Positions 20,144 through 29,321 of a DNA stretch of 33,495 nt are shown in pieces (position 1 is the first letter of the stretch; each line of letters starts with the position of its first letter). The notes beneath the pieces are model-generated. The model was not told the DNA's origin and ran no database searches. It was given only the letters and a program-made list of their open reading frames with translations. The position numbers and the translations under genes are program-made. The DNA comes from Nemertoderma westbladi (taxonomy: Eukaryota > Xenacoelomorpha > Nemertodermatida > Nemertodermatidae), in the NCBI GenBank assembly GCA_032718475.1, contig JAUCBJ010006270.1, forward strand, positions 1 through 33,495. The letters are read 5' to 3'.

Positions 20144-21908
20144 CTAGTTCGAGCGAACTCGGAAGGTGGAAATGAGATCCTTCCAGGCTTCCCGATTCTC
20201 CATAGTTGTCGCAATTTCGTTTCTCCCAAGTTCAGTATCCCTTTCAAGTTGATCTATATATGTTATGGCCGGTCGTCCACGACTACACTTTCCATGAGTT
20301 GGTTGCCAGAGAAGTAGATCTGGTATCACCTCGTCTTTACTTCGCCAGCAGTGCCCACTGAATCTTAATCTGCGTTCACGGAGGGTGGTTGATACAATTG
20401 GTATTGTTCCATAAAGCTCGGCGTTTGTCATGTGGTGTCTCCAGCTGATGTTTAGGGCTGCCCTTAGTAGTCTGTGTAGCAACCATCAATTCGTTGTTCA
20501 AGTGATTTAGTCACCAGGCTTCACGATTCTCCATAGTTGTCGCAATTTCGTTTCTCCCAAGTTCAGTATCCCTTTCAAGTTGATCTATATATGTTATGGC
20601 CGGTCGTCCACGACTACGCTTTCCATGAGTTGGTTGCCAGAGAAGTAGATCTGGTATCACCTCGTCTTTACTTCGCCAGCAGTGCCCACTGAATCTTAAT
20701 CTGCGTTCACGGAGGGTGGTTGATACAATTGGTATTGTTCCATAAAGCTCGGCGTTTGTCATGTGGTGTCTCCAGCTGATGTTTAGGGCTGCCCTTAGTA
20801 GTCTTGTGTAGCAACCATCAATTCGTTGTTCAAGTGATTTAGTCAGTGTCCAGGTCTCACCCCCGTATAAAAATACACTTTCCACTGTGGCTCGACAGAA
20901 CTTAGTCTTCAGGTGCCTGGAGAGATCTGATTTCCAGATGGTATCCATTTTTGATAGAGCTACCCAAGCCTTTGCTTTCCTAACTTCTATGTCCTTTTTG
21001 CTACTCTCTATCCATGATCCAAGGTACTGGAAGTCATCGACCTTCCTTAGTTGATTATTATCAATGGTTGTCAAGTTTCCATCAACATTAAAGGTCATGA
21101 ATTCGGTCTTTGTAGCATTTATATGCAATCCAACCTCCTTAACAGCTCTCTCCACTTTATTTAGTAGAAGCTGTGCATCTGCTAGCGTATTAGAGAGCAG
21201 GGTGATGTCATCCGCAAAGTTGGTGTCTGTGACTGTAGTTGCCGGATATCTACTACTTCTGCGTTCTTGAAGTGTGAATCCCAGATCTTCACCCTTTGTG
21301 GCCGTCCTCATTGCGTAATCCAGCACAATTACAAATAGTAATGGTGCTAATGTGTTGGGTTTGCTGGCTCTCAAACTGAGTCTTATCTCTGCAGTCAAAA
21401 TTCTGTGGTCCGAACCAATTAGGTTGAACGAGCTGTATGCCTCGCATTTGATCATGCTGTTTCTCCACTTTTTGTTTATAAGGATGTAATCCAGTTGTGC
21501 TTTGGTTCCATTAGGGTATTGAAAGGTCCATAGCTTCCCCTTACTCTTTTCGAATGTGTTGTTTGTTGGTATCAATTCACATTCTTCCATTAGGTCTAAA
21601 AGTAAGTACCCATTTCTGTTAGAACTGGTGTTATAGGTGTAACCCTTGATGTCTTCTGGGCCAATTTGCGCATTCAGGTCACCAGCAATGACTTTAACAT
21701 TGTGTCTCGGAATGTCCTTTATAAGTCCAGTCAGTTCTTCATAAAACTTGACTGCTTGTTCTGGCTCTGAGGCATTGGTTTGACTGTAGCAACATATAAC
21801 TGTTGCCTTAGGATTCCCATCAAATGTTGCGATCATAACCCTGGAATTTATAGATTCGATGTGGGGCGAGCCAAGAAGTGAGTGAGCCTTAAAGCGTAGT
21901 GGTACCAT
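20144..21908 (-). pseudogene. LINE (non-LTR retrotransposon) remnant: endonuclease fused to reverse transcriptase by internal deletion
   Basis: A 465-codon open frame runs from 21908 to 20511. Residues about 20-175 are the C-terminal two thirds of an EEP/APE endonuclease (AGDLNAQIG at 75-83, QLDYILI at 138-144, GSDHRIL at 165-171). At about residue 186 (near 21351) it jumps to the reverse-transcriptase palm (LLFVIVLDYAMR, then FADD at 231-234), then the thumb and a C-terminal segment with RRLRFSGHCWR and RGRPAITYIDQL. The N-terminal endonuclease and the RT fingers are missing, so no active polymerase is expected. The 3' end has a second copy of the last segment (20482-20144) and finishes in a TAG-repeat tail at the stop codon. 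The clade is uncertain, perhaps RTE-like. Confidence 0.88.
20181..20842. repeat. 331-bp tandem duplication of the LINE 3' segment
   Basis: Copy 1 (about 20181-20511) and copy 2 (about 20512-20842) are nearly identical at an offset of 331 bp. Copy 1 lacks one T of the GTAGTCTTGTGTAGC stretch, which shifts the frame relative to copy 2. The junction falls at a shared CCAGG word, suggesting unequal exchange or template slippage. Confidence 0.85.
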
Positions 21909-21940
21909 TAATCATCCAGTCGTTCTTCTTCAATTTTAAA

Positions 21941-22050
21941 CGTTAATAACTCGGCCAATCTTTGATGAAATCTATCCAAACTTGGTACACATGTTGTTTG
22001 GCAAAAGTTTATAAATTTTCCAAGTTGAATTTCCATGTGGCCCCTGTATG
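21941..22050. repeat. Dispersed repeat, copy 1 of a direct pair
   Basis: About 110 bp beginning CGTTAATAACTCG, with CCAAACTTGGTACACA and AATTTTCCAAGTTGAATT, matches 23875-23985 in the same orientation 1,934 bp away. It abuts the broken end of the LINE. No coding function is seen. Confidence 0.75.
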
Positions 22051-22084
22051 GAATCCATCCAAAAAGTGCGCCGGATAGCGCGCC

Positions 22085-22260
22085 GACCAATTTTTATGCG
22101 CGCCGCGCGCCGATGCCATTTCGAAGAAAAACCCCGCGCCAACTAAATTTTTAAGCACGCCGATGCAATTTCGAAGAAACCCCGCGCCAACTAAATTTTT
22201 AAGCGTGCCACACATTGAAACAATTTTGAAGAGCGCCACGCCAATGCAAATTCAATTTTG
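22085..22260. repeat. GC-rich short tandem repeat of about 50 bp
   Basis: Units of the form CGATGCAATTTCGAAGAAAC, then CCCGCGCCAACTAAATTTTT, recur two to three times with decay at both ends. GCGCGCC-type words also occur around 23680-23770. Confidence 0.7.
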
Positions 22261-22308
22261 AGGGAGTGTAACCAATCTGTCAATGTCAGTCAGTATTGCT
22301 GTACCAGT

Positions 22309-22844
22309 CCCTGCTGCCCTATATCTGTATCTGTGTATACAACAGTAGCCTAACCACTGAACCATACAAAGAAAAAGAAAGGCGAGCGAAGCGAGCCGAA
22401 ATTTTTAAACAGCTAATGCAATTAAGGCACTTCCATAATTGTTAAACCTGTAAACTAACAAATCGGCGCCGGTTTTTATTTTTGGGAGCGCCACGCGCCT
22501 ACCTATATCTCATCTGTATACAACAGTATAGCCTAACCACTGCAGCACTGAACCATATAACAGAAAAAGAAAGGCGAGCGAAGCAAGCCGAAATTTTTAA
22601 ACAGCTAATGCAATTAAGGCACTTCCATAATTGTTAAACCTGTAAACTAACAAATCGGCGCCGGTTTTTATTTTTGGGAGCGCCACGCGCCTACCTATAT
22701 CTCATCTGTATACAACAGTATAGCCTAACCACTGCAGCACTGAACCATATAACAGAAAAAGAAAGGCGAGCGAAGCAAGCCGAAATTTTTAAACAGCTAA
22801 TGCTATTTTTAAGGCACTTATCCATAATTGTTAAACCTGTAAAC
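22309..22844. repeat. 192-bp tandem array interrupted by a hAT element
   Basis: The landmark GGCGAGCGAAGC occurs at 22381, 22573 and 22765, exactly 192 bp apart. Each unit also contains AATCGGCGCCGGTTTTTATT and TATACAACAGTATAGCCTAA. The second and third copies are nearly identical. The third copy stops at 22844, where a 775-bp transposon is inserted, and resumes at 23628 with TAATAAATCGGCGCCGG. Confidence 0.92.
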
Positions 22845-23619
22845 TAGGGCTCGATCGGAGCTCCGGCCTCCGGCTCCGGCTCCGGCCATTTTGGCACCTC
22901 CGGCTCCTGCTCCGGCTCCGGTAAAAATATTGCCGGAGTTAATTTTTTAATAAAGTATTATATTTCGTGCATATTCTAATCTGAACAATTATTTACACTA
23001 AGTACTGAAGTAAGTACTGTAGTACAGCTTCAATATCAAGCATAATACCGGTACTGCAGTATTACTTAAAGTCAATGACTGACTGACTGTACTGCAGTAC
23101 TGGTACTGGCCAGCTGGCTGACTAGCAGACTATTACAGATAGGCCCTACTGTAAAAAATTGTAAATGCTATGAATGTACACTGTAGCACTGTAGCTGTAC
23201 CACTGCAGCCATTTACTGCTGTCATGCCATGCCAGCATACTGTACTGCAGTACTCTGGTACTGGTACACGTACGGTAGGCTACCTACAGTACAGTACACA
23301 CCTCTACCACAGTTCAGCAGTTAGTGAGTTAGGTACTGTTGGTAATTTTTAGCCGTCAGCGTCTGGCCGTCTGTCCGTGATAAATTAATTACTTAAATTT
23401 TAAATTGAAAATTCGTAAATCTATAAATTATGAAATTAATTAGACCTACAGTATGATTGATTATGAGCGATTGGCGAACGATAACCATACTTTATTTTTT
23501 TTAAATAAATAATTAAATTTTTAAAATTTTTGAAAAACTCCGGCTCCTGCTCCGGCCAAATTGTCAAACTCCGGCTCCTGCTCCGGCTCCGGCCAAATCC
23601 CAACTCCGATCGAGCCCTA
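22845..23619. mobile_element. Non-autonomous hAT transposon, 775 bp
   Basis: Perfect 16-bp terminal inverted repeats, TAGGGCTCGATCGGAG at 22845-22860 and its complement at 23604-23619, are flanked by an exact 8-bp duplication CTGTAAAC (22837-22844 and 23620-23627). TAGGG-type ends with an 8-bp duplication are the hAT signature. Just inside both ends are runs of CTCCGGCTC and CTCCTGCTCCGG words; they lie in the same orientation at both ends, not mirrored. The interior is AT-rich with CAGTACTG palindromes and has no transposase. It splits a unit of the 192-bp array, so it is younger than that array. Confidence 0.95.
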
Positions 23620-23627
23620 CTGTAAAC

Positions 23628-23874
23628 TAATAAATCGGCGCCGGTTTTTATTTTTGGGAGCGCCAAAGCTGAAAGCCGGCGCGCTTTACGATTTTCAAGC
23701 GCGCCACGCGCCAAAGTGGGCGCACTTTACGATTTTCGAGCGCGCCACATTGGCGCGCTTTTATTGCAAAGTGCGCCGGATTAATCCGGCGCAAAGTGTA
23801 TGGATTCCAGTCTGGATGTGGCCTTCGAGAAGCTAAGATAATAGCAGTTAATTAGTTAATCTGTCGCTTTTTTG
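23628..23874. repeat. Remainder of the 192-bp unit and GC-rich decayed repeats
   Basis: The first 40 bp continue the interrupted 192-bp unit (AATCGGCGCCGGTTTTTATT). After that come GCGCGCC and CGCGCTTTACGATTTTC words repeated at short range. No gene is seen. Confidence 0.65.
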
Positions 23875-23985
23875 CGTTAATAACTCGATCAATCCTCGAT
23901 GAAATGTAACCAAACTTGGTACACAAATAGTTTGTCAAAAGTTTAGAAATTTTCCAAATTGAATTTGCTTGGGGCCTTCGTGCAG
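23875..23985. repeat. Dispersed repeat, copy 2 of a direct pair
   Basis: Matches 21941-22050 in the same orientation (CCAAACTTGGTACACA, AATTTTCCAAATTGAATT). It continues into GCCTTCGTGCAGCA, a word shared with the 55-bp tandem repeat at 19798-20137, so these sequences may belong to one older family. Confidence 0.7.
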
Positions 23986-24640
23986 CACCAGTGTAACTGT
24001 CTTAAAGTTATAATAAATTATTTTTCCAAAATTATAATGCTTGACATCAGCAGGTTGCTAGGAGACTAAATCAGCTGGGTTTCCGGCAAATTACGAAATT
24101 ATAGTAATGCCATTGTGGCCTGTCTGCCTGTACCGGTACTATACTCAATGTCAATTCCTGAATCAGGAATCCTGTTATCAGACAATACTGCAATAGGCCT
24201 ACCATACTGTATTCGGTGTTTTACGGTACTGGCTGACTGGTACCGCCAGACCGCGGTACCGGTGCAGTGATATAGATCACGTATACTTGTACTACAAGAC
24301 AGGCCTAATTCTGTACAGCTGTAGGCCCTAATTAGCCATGCAGTGCGGACTCCGGACTGTTGGACTGCGATCCTGAATTAGATTAGAGGGTCCGTTGGTG
24401 CCGTCCGCCGTACCACCCTACTACCTGACTACTGTCAGACTGTAGAAGTATAACCGGACTGGTAGCAACTGCTGAACTGCCAACTACAGAACTACAGATA
24501 GACAGAACTACCGGTACGGTACTGAACTACGACAGCACTATACCGCATTTCTACGCTCCTGTCAGCGACAAAAGAAAATTCTGCTCTTGTTAACGGTTAA
24601 ATATGTTAATTAAAGACTATGTAGGCCTATTGGTATGACC
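23986..24640. other. Intergenic, no recognised feature
   Basis: Rich in TAGGCCTA, GGTACCGG and CAGTACTG words but without coding frames, tandem repeats or an RNA gene that I can recognise. Confidence 0.45.
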
Positions 24641-24863
24641 GACGGCACCGGCATCTGGTATACTCAGATGTAGATGTACATACAGACATATCAATCTGCC
24701 AATACAACAATAGCAATAGGCTTACCCCTACTGCCCTACCAACCATCCATCGACTCAGCAACTGCAACAATGGAAGTTATGCGGACTAACCAGCTGACCG
24801 GCATTCTAAGTCCAGGTACCCGCTACCAGAATCTACCCAGCTGCCCATAAAAGTGTTGGAATT
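24641..24863. repeat. Direct-repeat copy A, left part (split by the LTR element)
   Basis: Together with 29870-30125 this forms a sequence of about 480 bp that is also present, uninterrupted, at 30705-31191. Landmarks are GACGGCACCGGCA at the left, GGAAGTTATG and GACTAACCAGCTGAC in the middle, and ACTATAACTCGGGCTCA at the right. Confidence 0.9.
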
Positions 24864-25245
24864 TGTTAGCTTATCCAATTCCGCTAACACAAACCCATAG
24901 AGTGAGCCATAAAGCAATATTGGGAGCACGAGGTTGATTACCAATCAACCTCGTGTCAGCCCAGTAAACGGGGACAATAGGCCCCAAAGGAGACACACAC
25001 AATAGGGGTCAGGGGCCAAACCCCTAACCCAGAGAGAACAGGAGGAGTGAACGGGAACACTCCGAAGGGCGCCAACAAGGGTATCAACCAATCAGAGGGG
25101 GGAAAGGCATCGATTAGGTAGAGTAGCAATATGGCCAACTGTGCGGTACATATATTACCTGTTGGTGCTTCCCTATTCAGTTTAGTTTACTCAGTCAGAT
25201 CAGTAGGGTGGAACGGGGACTTCTGTCACCGTCCGCTACCGCCAT

Positions 25246-27052
25246 CCCAGTAAAAAATCCCCATGCGTAACGCATTCGTACCACATGCAGCATTCGTAAA
25301 AGGTGCGTGCAATGTTATTTAAGATTCGTGAAGCCTTCGTCAATGGTTCGTCAGTCCGAATAATTTAACGAATGCGTATAGTATTCGTATCGCATGTGAG
25401 ATTTCACTTGTAAATATATTCGTGGTTCATCATTCGTGGCACATGCGATACGAATGCTTCCACTCCTCATAAAAAATAATTCGTGGTTCATTCGTTCGTG
25501 GCACATGCGATACGAATGCTTAGCCACGCCACGCTTAAAATTATTCGTGGTCCATTCGTGACGCATGCGATACGCATGCAAAGCACTCTCAATTAGAGTA
25601 CCGTACAGACTGTAATACTGACCAATCACCATTCGGCAAATAATCGAACATAGTGTTATTAGTTAGTAGCTCTCCCCCTTTGTTACCAGTCAGCCAGTCC
25701 CATGTACTTTCACTATATATTTATTTAATGGGTTGCCCAGTAATTCTCAACTCCCATTTATTATTTTGGTTCCCCATTATTTTGGTATGTAAACCTGTTC
25801 CCTTTACCAACATGCTTGATATACTGTAATAATGTAAAGGTTATGTACTGTAGGCTAGGTGAGATAAATAATGACAACATAAAACTACAGTATTAACTTA
25901 ACGAACTACAGTATGTAGGCATACTTATAGTATGTAGGCACTAGGCACCCCCCCCCCCCCCCCACCCGTAGTTTTAGCCCCTGTACAGTAGTACTCATTT
26001 CCCAAAGTTATTACAGTAGTTTTATGTTGTCATTATTTATCTCACCTGGCCTACAGTACAGTACCAATACATATTATAAAGCATGTGGCATTTTTATTAA
26101 ATTGTACGTGTGTATGGTGATATTCTCACACAGTTTCTTAGGCCTCCAGGTCGAATTTGTTTAATTCGCTATAAAAAGCCATTAAAAAGTCTACTGATAT
26201 ACTGTAGCAGTTAATTACCGGTTACTGCTACAGTAGGCCCTACACTTATTAATTGTAAAAAAATCTTACAGACAAAATACATCAAAGGCATACATTTTAT
26301 GAGATGCATCAACATAATTTCAATGTTTTTTTTACTATATTCTAGAATATTAATTCGCTTTTTTTCTATAATAAGTAATAAAAAATATATATAATAATAA
26401 TAAAAATATATATAATAATAAAATAATATAATATAATAATAAAATAATATAATATAATAATAAAATAATATAATAATAAAATATCATATAAAATAATAAA
26501 CCATCAATAATAATTAATATAAGTATAATAATAATAACTATAACGATTTACGTCTGAAATTGCGTGCTCTTGAATTATATCTGAACATTTCTTTGGGGAA
26601 ATTGAAAATGGCTTTCATATTCGATTCGGAATATCAAGTATATTTAAAAAAATAAAATAAAATGGACACGTTTTATCAGTTGTAAACTGTTAAAACTATG
26701 TAAACTGTAGGCGAAATAATAAAAAAATAAAAATCCTGCGGTAAACATTCGTATAACACTCGTAAAACATTCGTAACGCATTCGTATAGCGTGGGAAACA
26801 TTCGTATATAACATGCGGGACGCATTCGTATCGTGTGCGGGAAACATTCGTATAAGATTAGGGACGCATTCGTAGAATGTGTGGGATTCGGATAAGGTTC
26901 GTATTACATTCGATATGCGAATAAAGGATGCGTATTTGGTTCGGTTTTCGCATTCGTATCGCATGGTTCATCTATGTAACATTTCAGAATGCGTTACGAA
27001 TGCGTGAAATATGCGCCATCCCATGCGTTACGAATGCGGATTATTTACTGGG
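25246..27052. mobile_element. 1.8-kb inverted-end element inserted in the 5' LTR
   Basis: The ends are CCCAGTAAA and TTTACTGGG, with imperfect inverted similarity continuing inward (AATCC, GCATTCGTA). Comparison with the intact 3' LTR gives exact limits and a 2-bp AT duplication (25244-25245 and 27053-27054). Both subterminal zones (25260-25600 and 26740-27040) are packed with at least 15 CATTCGTA/TACGAATG words in both orientations. The AT-rich centre contains a 47-bp inverted repeat (25846-25892 and 26012-26058) around a run of about 17 C. No transposase is seen. The superfamily is not assignable from these ends. Confidence 0.9.
25846..26058. repeat. Internal inverted repeat with 47-bp arms
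   Basis: The arms 25846-25892 and 26012-26058 are reverse complements with two mismatches (GTGAGATAAATAATGACAAC and its complement). The loop of about 119 bp contains a poly-C run. It may be a second, smaller foldback element nested inside the 1.8-kb insertion. Confidence 0.8.
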
Positions 27053-27215
27053 ATCATACTTATATTACCTGTTGTGTCATACTATACTATATATATCAGA
27101 CTATTATACCTTATACATATAACCGAACACCAGAACTCTTTTACCTTTCACACACGGCGGGGACGCGTGGATAGAAAACCCAACGGATAAACCGGGATCC
27201 GTAGATCCCGTCACA

Positions 27216-27360
27216 GTGACAGAATCAGATCCACCCAGCTGCCCTGACAGTGACAGAATCAGATCCGCCCAGCTGCCCTGACAGTTGATAGAATCCTAGC
27301 AGCTGCCCTAACAGTCTGACAGTGATAGAACTAGATCCAACCAACTGGCCTGACAGACTG
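27216..27360 (+). repeat. 34-38-bp tandem repeat where the primer-binding site should be
   Basis: Immediately after the 5' LTR, about four copies of GTGACAGAATCAGATCC plus CCCAGCTGCCCTGACA occur with increasing decay. A standard primer-binding site would begin TGG and pair with a tRNA 3' end, but none is evident. Either the site is non-standard or it has been displaced by this repeat. Confidence 0.7.
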
Positions 27361-27385
27361 TGGCGGTCAGCCACCAAAGACGAAG

Positions 27386-27898
27386 ATGAGTCGAGAGAAA
27401 GGAACGACACCGCCGCGGACCCCGGACGACGATCTAACGATCCGCGAGGCCACGGCGAGACGATACGAACCCACGACCCCGGTCGATGCTACGCCGACCA
27501 CGTCGACGTACGTTGACGCCACGTCGATAACGAGCGACCCGGCGAACCAAGATGTGGGGGGTCGTCTACAAAGAGAAGTCGAGTCGGGAGGAGAAGAGGA
27601 AGACGAGTCGACGCGGAGCGAGGGTCGACGTACCGATGTCACCGGTCAGCCACAGGCCGAGGACGACGGACGGTCCACCGGAACGGCGACGGTGGGGCCG
27701 TCGGTACGACGTCGGACCCGGAGAGATGGAGGAGAGGTCGGCGACGAGGACGTCGGGGTTTCTGATCGACTTCGACGGGCCTACGCCGCGACCCGGGAGC
27801 AACTGAAGGAAGCTAGAGGAGGGGCTGAGATAGACCAGGTGAAGTTGAGGAGACGACTAGGTGAGTCGAACAGATACTTTGATTACCTAGTCAGCTAG
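27386..27898 (+). CDS. Hypothetical 170-residue charged protein of the LTR element (gag-like position)
   Basis: This is the only substantial frame in the internal region, located where gag normally starts. It begins MSREKGTTPPRTPDDD and is dominated by Arg, Glu, Asp, Thr and Gly, with no zinc knuckle, protease or polymerase motif. A possible helical segment lies near the end (SDRLRRAYAATREQLKEA, about residues 126-143). The DNA is GC-rich with many CGAC words, unlike its AT-rich surroundings, which may reflect coding use or origin. A donor-like CTAG|GTGAGT occurs at about 27858-27866. I do not recognise the protein; it could be a gag remnant or a chance frame. Confidence 0.4.
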   Translation: MSREKGTTPPRTPDDDLTIREATARRYEPTTPVDATPTTSTYVDATSITSDPANQDVGGRLQREVESGGEEEDESTRSEGRRTDVTGQPQAEDDGRSTGTATVGPSVRRRTRRDGGEVGDEDVGVSDRLRRAYAATREQLKEARGGAEIDQVKLRRRLGESNRYFDYLVS

Positions 27899-28740
27899 CA
27901 GTAGAGGGTTGTGGGCACCGTAAGCGCCACGTAGTTAGAGTTAGTAGGGAATGCGCTGAACTTAGTGGGGCACGGGCATGATGACGTGTTTGATGTAAGA
28001 GCAGGGTATGTTAATTAGGGTGGGTGCCGGGCACAAGAGGTGCCGGCACAAAAAGAGTTAGTAGAGTTAGAAGGTGCCGGGCACAAGAGGTGCCGGGCAC
28101 AAAAAGAGTTAGTAAGAGTTAGTAGTAGAGTTAGTTGAGTTAGTAGTAGAGTTAGTTGAGTTAGTAGAGAGTTAGTAGAGTTAGTAGAGAGTTAGTAGAG
28201 TTAGTAGAGAGTTAGTAGAGTTAGTAAGAGTTAGTAGTAGTTCACATAATTAACGTACCCACTCTGCCGGCATTCAGAGCGTCACGTGCAGGCGAGTGGA
28301 TGTAAAGGAAGTAAGTTAGAGATAGAGTAGAGTAGTAGAGAGGGCACATAGGGTGCCAGGTAGTAGAGTAGAGCAGAGAGGGCACATAGGGTGCCAGGTA
28401 GTAGAGCTAGAGAGGTAGTTGAGTAGTAGAAGGGCACATAGGGTGCCAGATAGTAGAGTGGTTGTGGGCACCGCAAGCGCCACGTAGTTAGAAGAGTGGG
28501 TAGAGTTAGGGAGTTCTAGTTAAAGGGCTAGAGAGTTGGTAGACTCAGAGGAGTCAAGTAGAGTTAGTAGAAGTAGAAAGTTAGTAGGAGTTAGTTAGAC
28601 TTAGTAGAGAGTTAGAGCCAGTAGAAAGTTAGAGGCTCTCAGTTAGAGCTAGAAGTAGTAAGAGTTAGTAGTTAGCAGAGTTAGTTAGATAGTTAGAGTT
28701 AGTAAGCAGTAGGTAGATAGTATGATAGCACAGGGGTAGC
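27899..28740 (+). repeat. Purine-rich low-complexity repeats in the LTR-element interior
   Basis: Contains many GAGTTAGTA units (28050-28245 and 28500-28710), two GGTGCCGGGCACAAGAG units (28024-28100), three AGGGCACATAGGGTGCCAG units (28338-28455), and a GTGGGCACCGTAAGCGCCAC block at 27910 that recurs with one change at about 28460. No coding content is recognised. Confidence 0.8.
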
Positions 28741-29283
28741 ATTAGAGATTAAAGCCTTAGGGAGTGACAAGAGAGTGGAGAGGTGATAGTGCGGAGTGCG
28801 GAGAGAGTGGTGTAAGTACTATAGTCATACAACCTTTCTCAATTAGCTACTGGGACTGGGGGGCTAAGTGACTATGGCACTAGGGACAAGACGCCAGACG
28901 ATTTCACATTTCCTGAGTGCGACGGCACGGAGGGGGGGTGAGATTCGTAAGAAGGGATAAGGTAGTCAAGGAGGGATGGAGTAATAGTCCGGAGTGCGAA
29001 GGGAGCGTGGGCGCAATTCAAGTGTGGGGGAGGAGAAGTGAGAGGAAGAGTGTGGGACGAGGAGGTCCAGGAGTATGCGAGAGTTGGAGTAGAGTGGTGA
29101 GAGTGTTGGGGAAACAAAAATTGTGTGAGAGAAGCGCACGATCGGCCCGACACGAAACGCCAGAGGGTAGCAATATCATACCCATAGGGAGCGGCCCGGA
29201 AAGCCGGCTCCGAAAGAAAATAACCCACCCCACACCCGATACTAGATCGGGATCCAGCGGAATTGTAGCGCACTTTTTGGTGG
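28741..29283 (+). other. LTR-element 3' internal region, no recognised gene
   Basis: A 130-codon frame runs across 28917-29309 but shows no retroviral or other motif and ends at the hairpin before the purine tract. Base use is purine-rich. I do not call it coding. Confidence 0.4.
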
Positions 29284-29321
29284 ATGCTATCTTCTCACCG
29301 GGAAGATAGCATGGGGGGGAG
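29284..29321 (+). promoter_or_regulatory. Hairpin and polypurine tract before the 3' LTR
   Basis: A perfect 11-bp inverted repeat, ATGCTATCTTC (29284-29294) and GAAGATAGCAT (29302-29312), has a 7-nt loop TCACCGG. It is followed directly by GGGGGGGAG and then the LTR start TGTTAGC. The purine run is the expected plus-strand priming site for reverse transcription. Confidence 0.85.

Larger units (their letters stand above)
24864..27215 (+). repeat. 5' LTR, interrupted by a 1.8-kb insertion
   Basis: LTR sequence occupies 24864-25245 and 27055-27215, and the remainder is a later insertion. Subtracting the insertion and its 2-bp duplication leaves 543 bp, exactly the length of the 3' LTR. The LTR contains a TGTTAGC/GCTAACA inverted pair at its start, a 12-bp-stem hairpin (ACGAGGTTGATT, loop ACC), two CCAATCA words and a TATATATA stretch. 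The insertion separates the upstream part from the TATA-like part, so this copy's promoter is probably broken. Confidence 0.93.

Noticed and set aside
27552-27806. Overlapping basic frames on both strands next to the 170-codon frame
   Set aside because: GC-rich DNA with few stops gives several open frames here. Only the one at 27386 is in the gag position and even it is uncertain.
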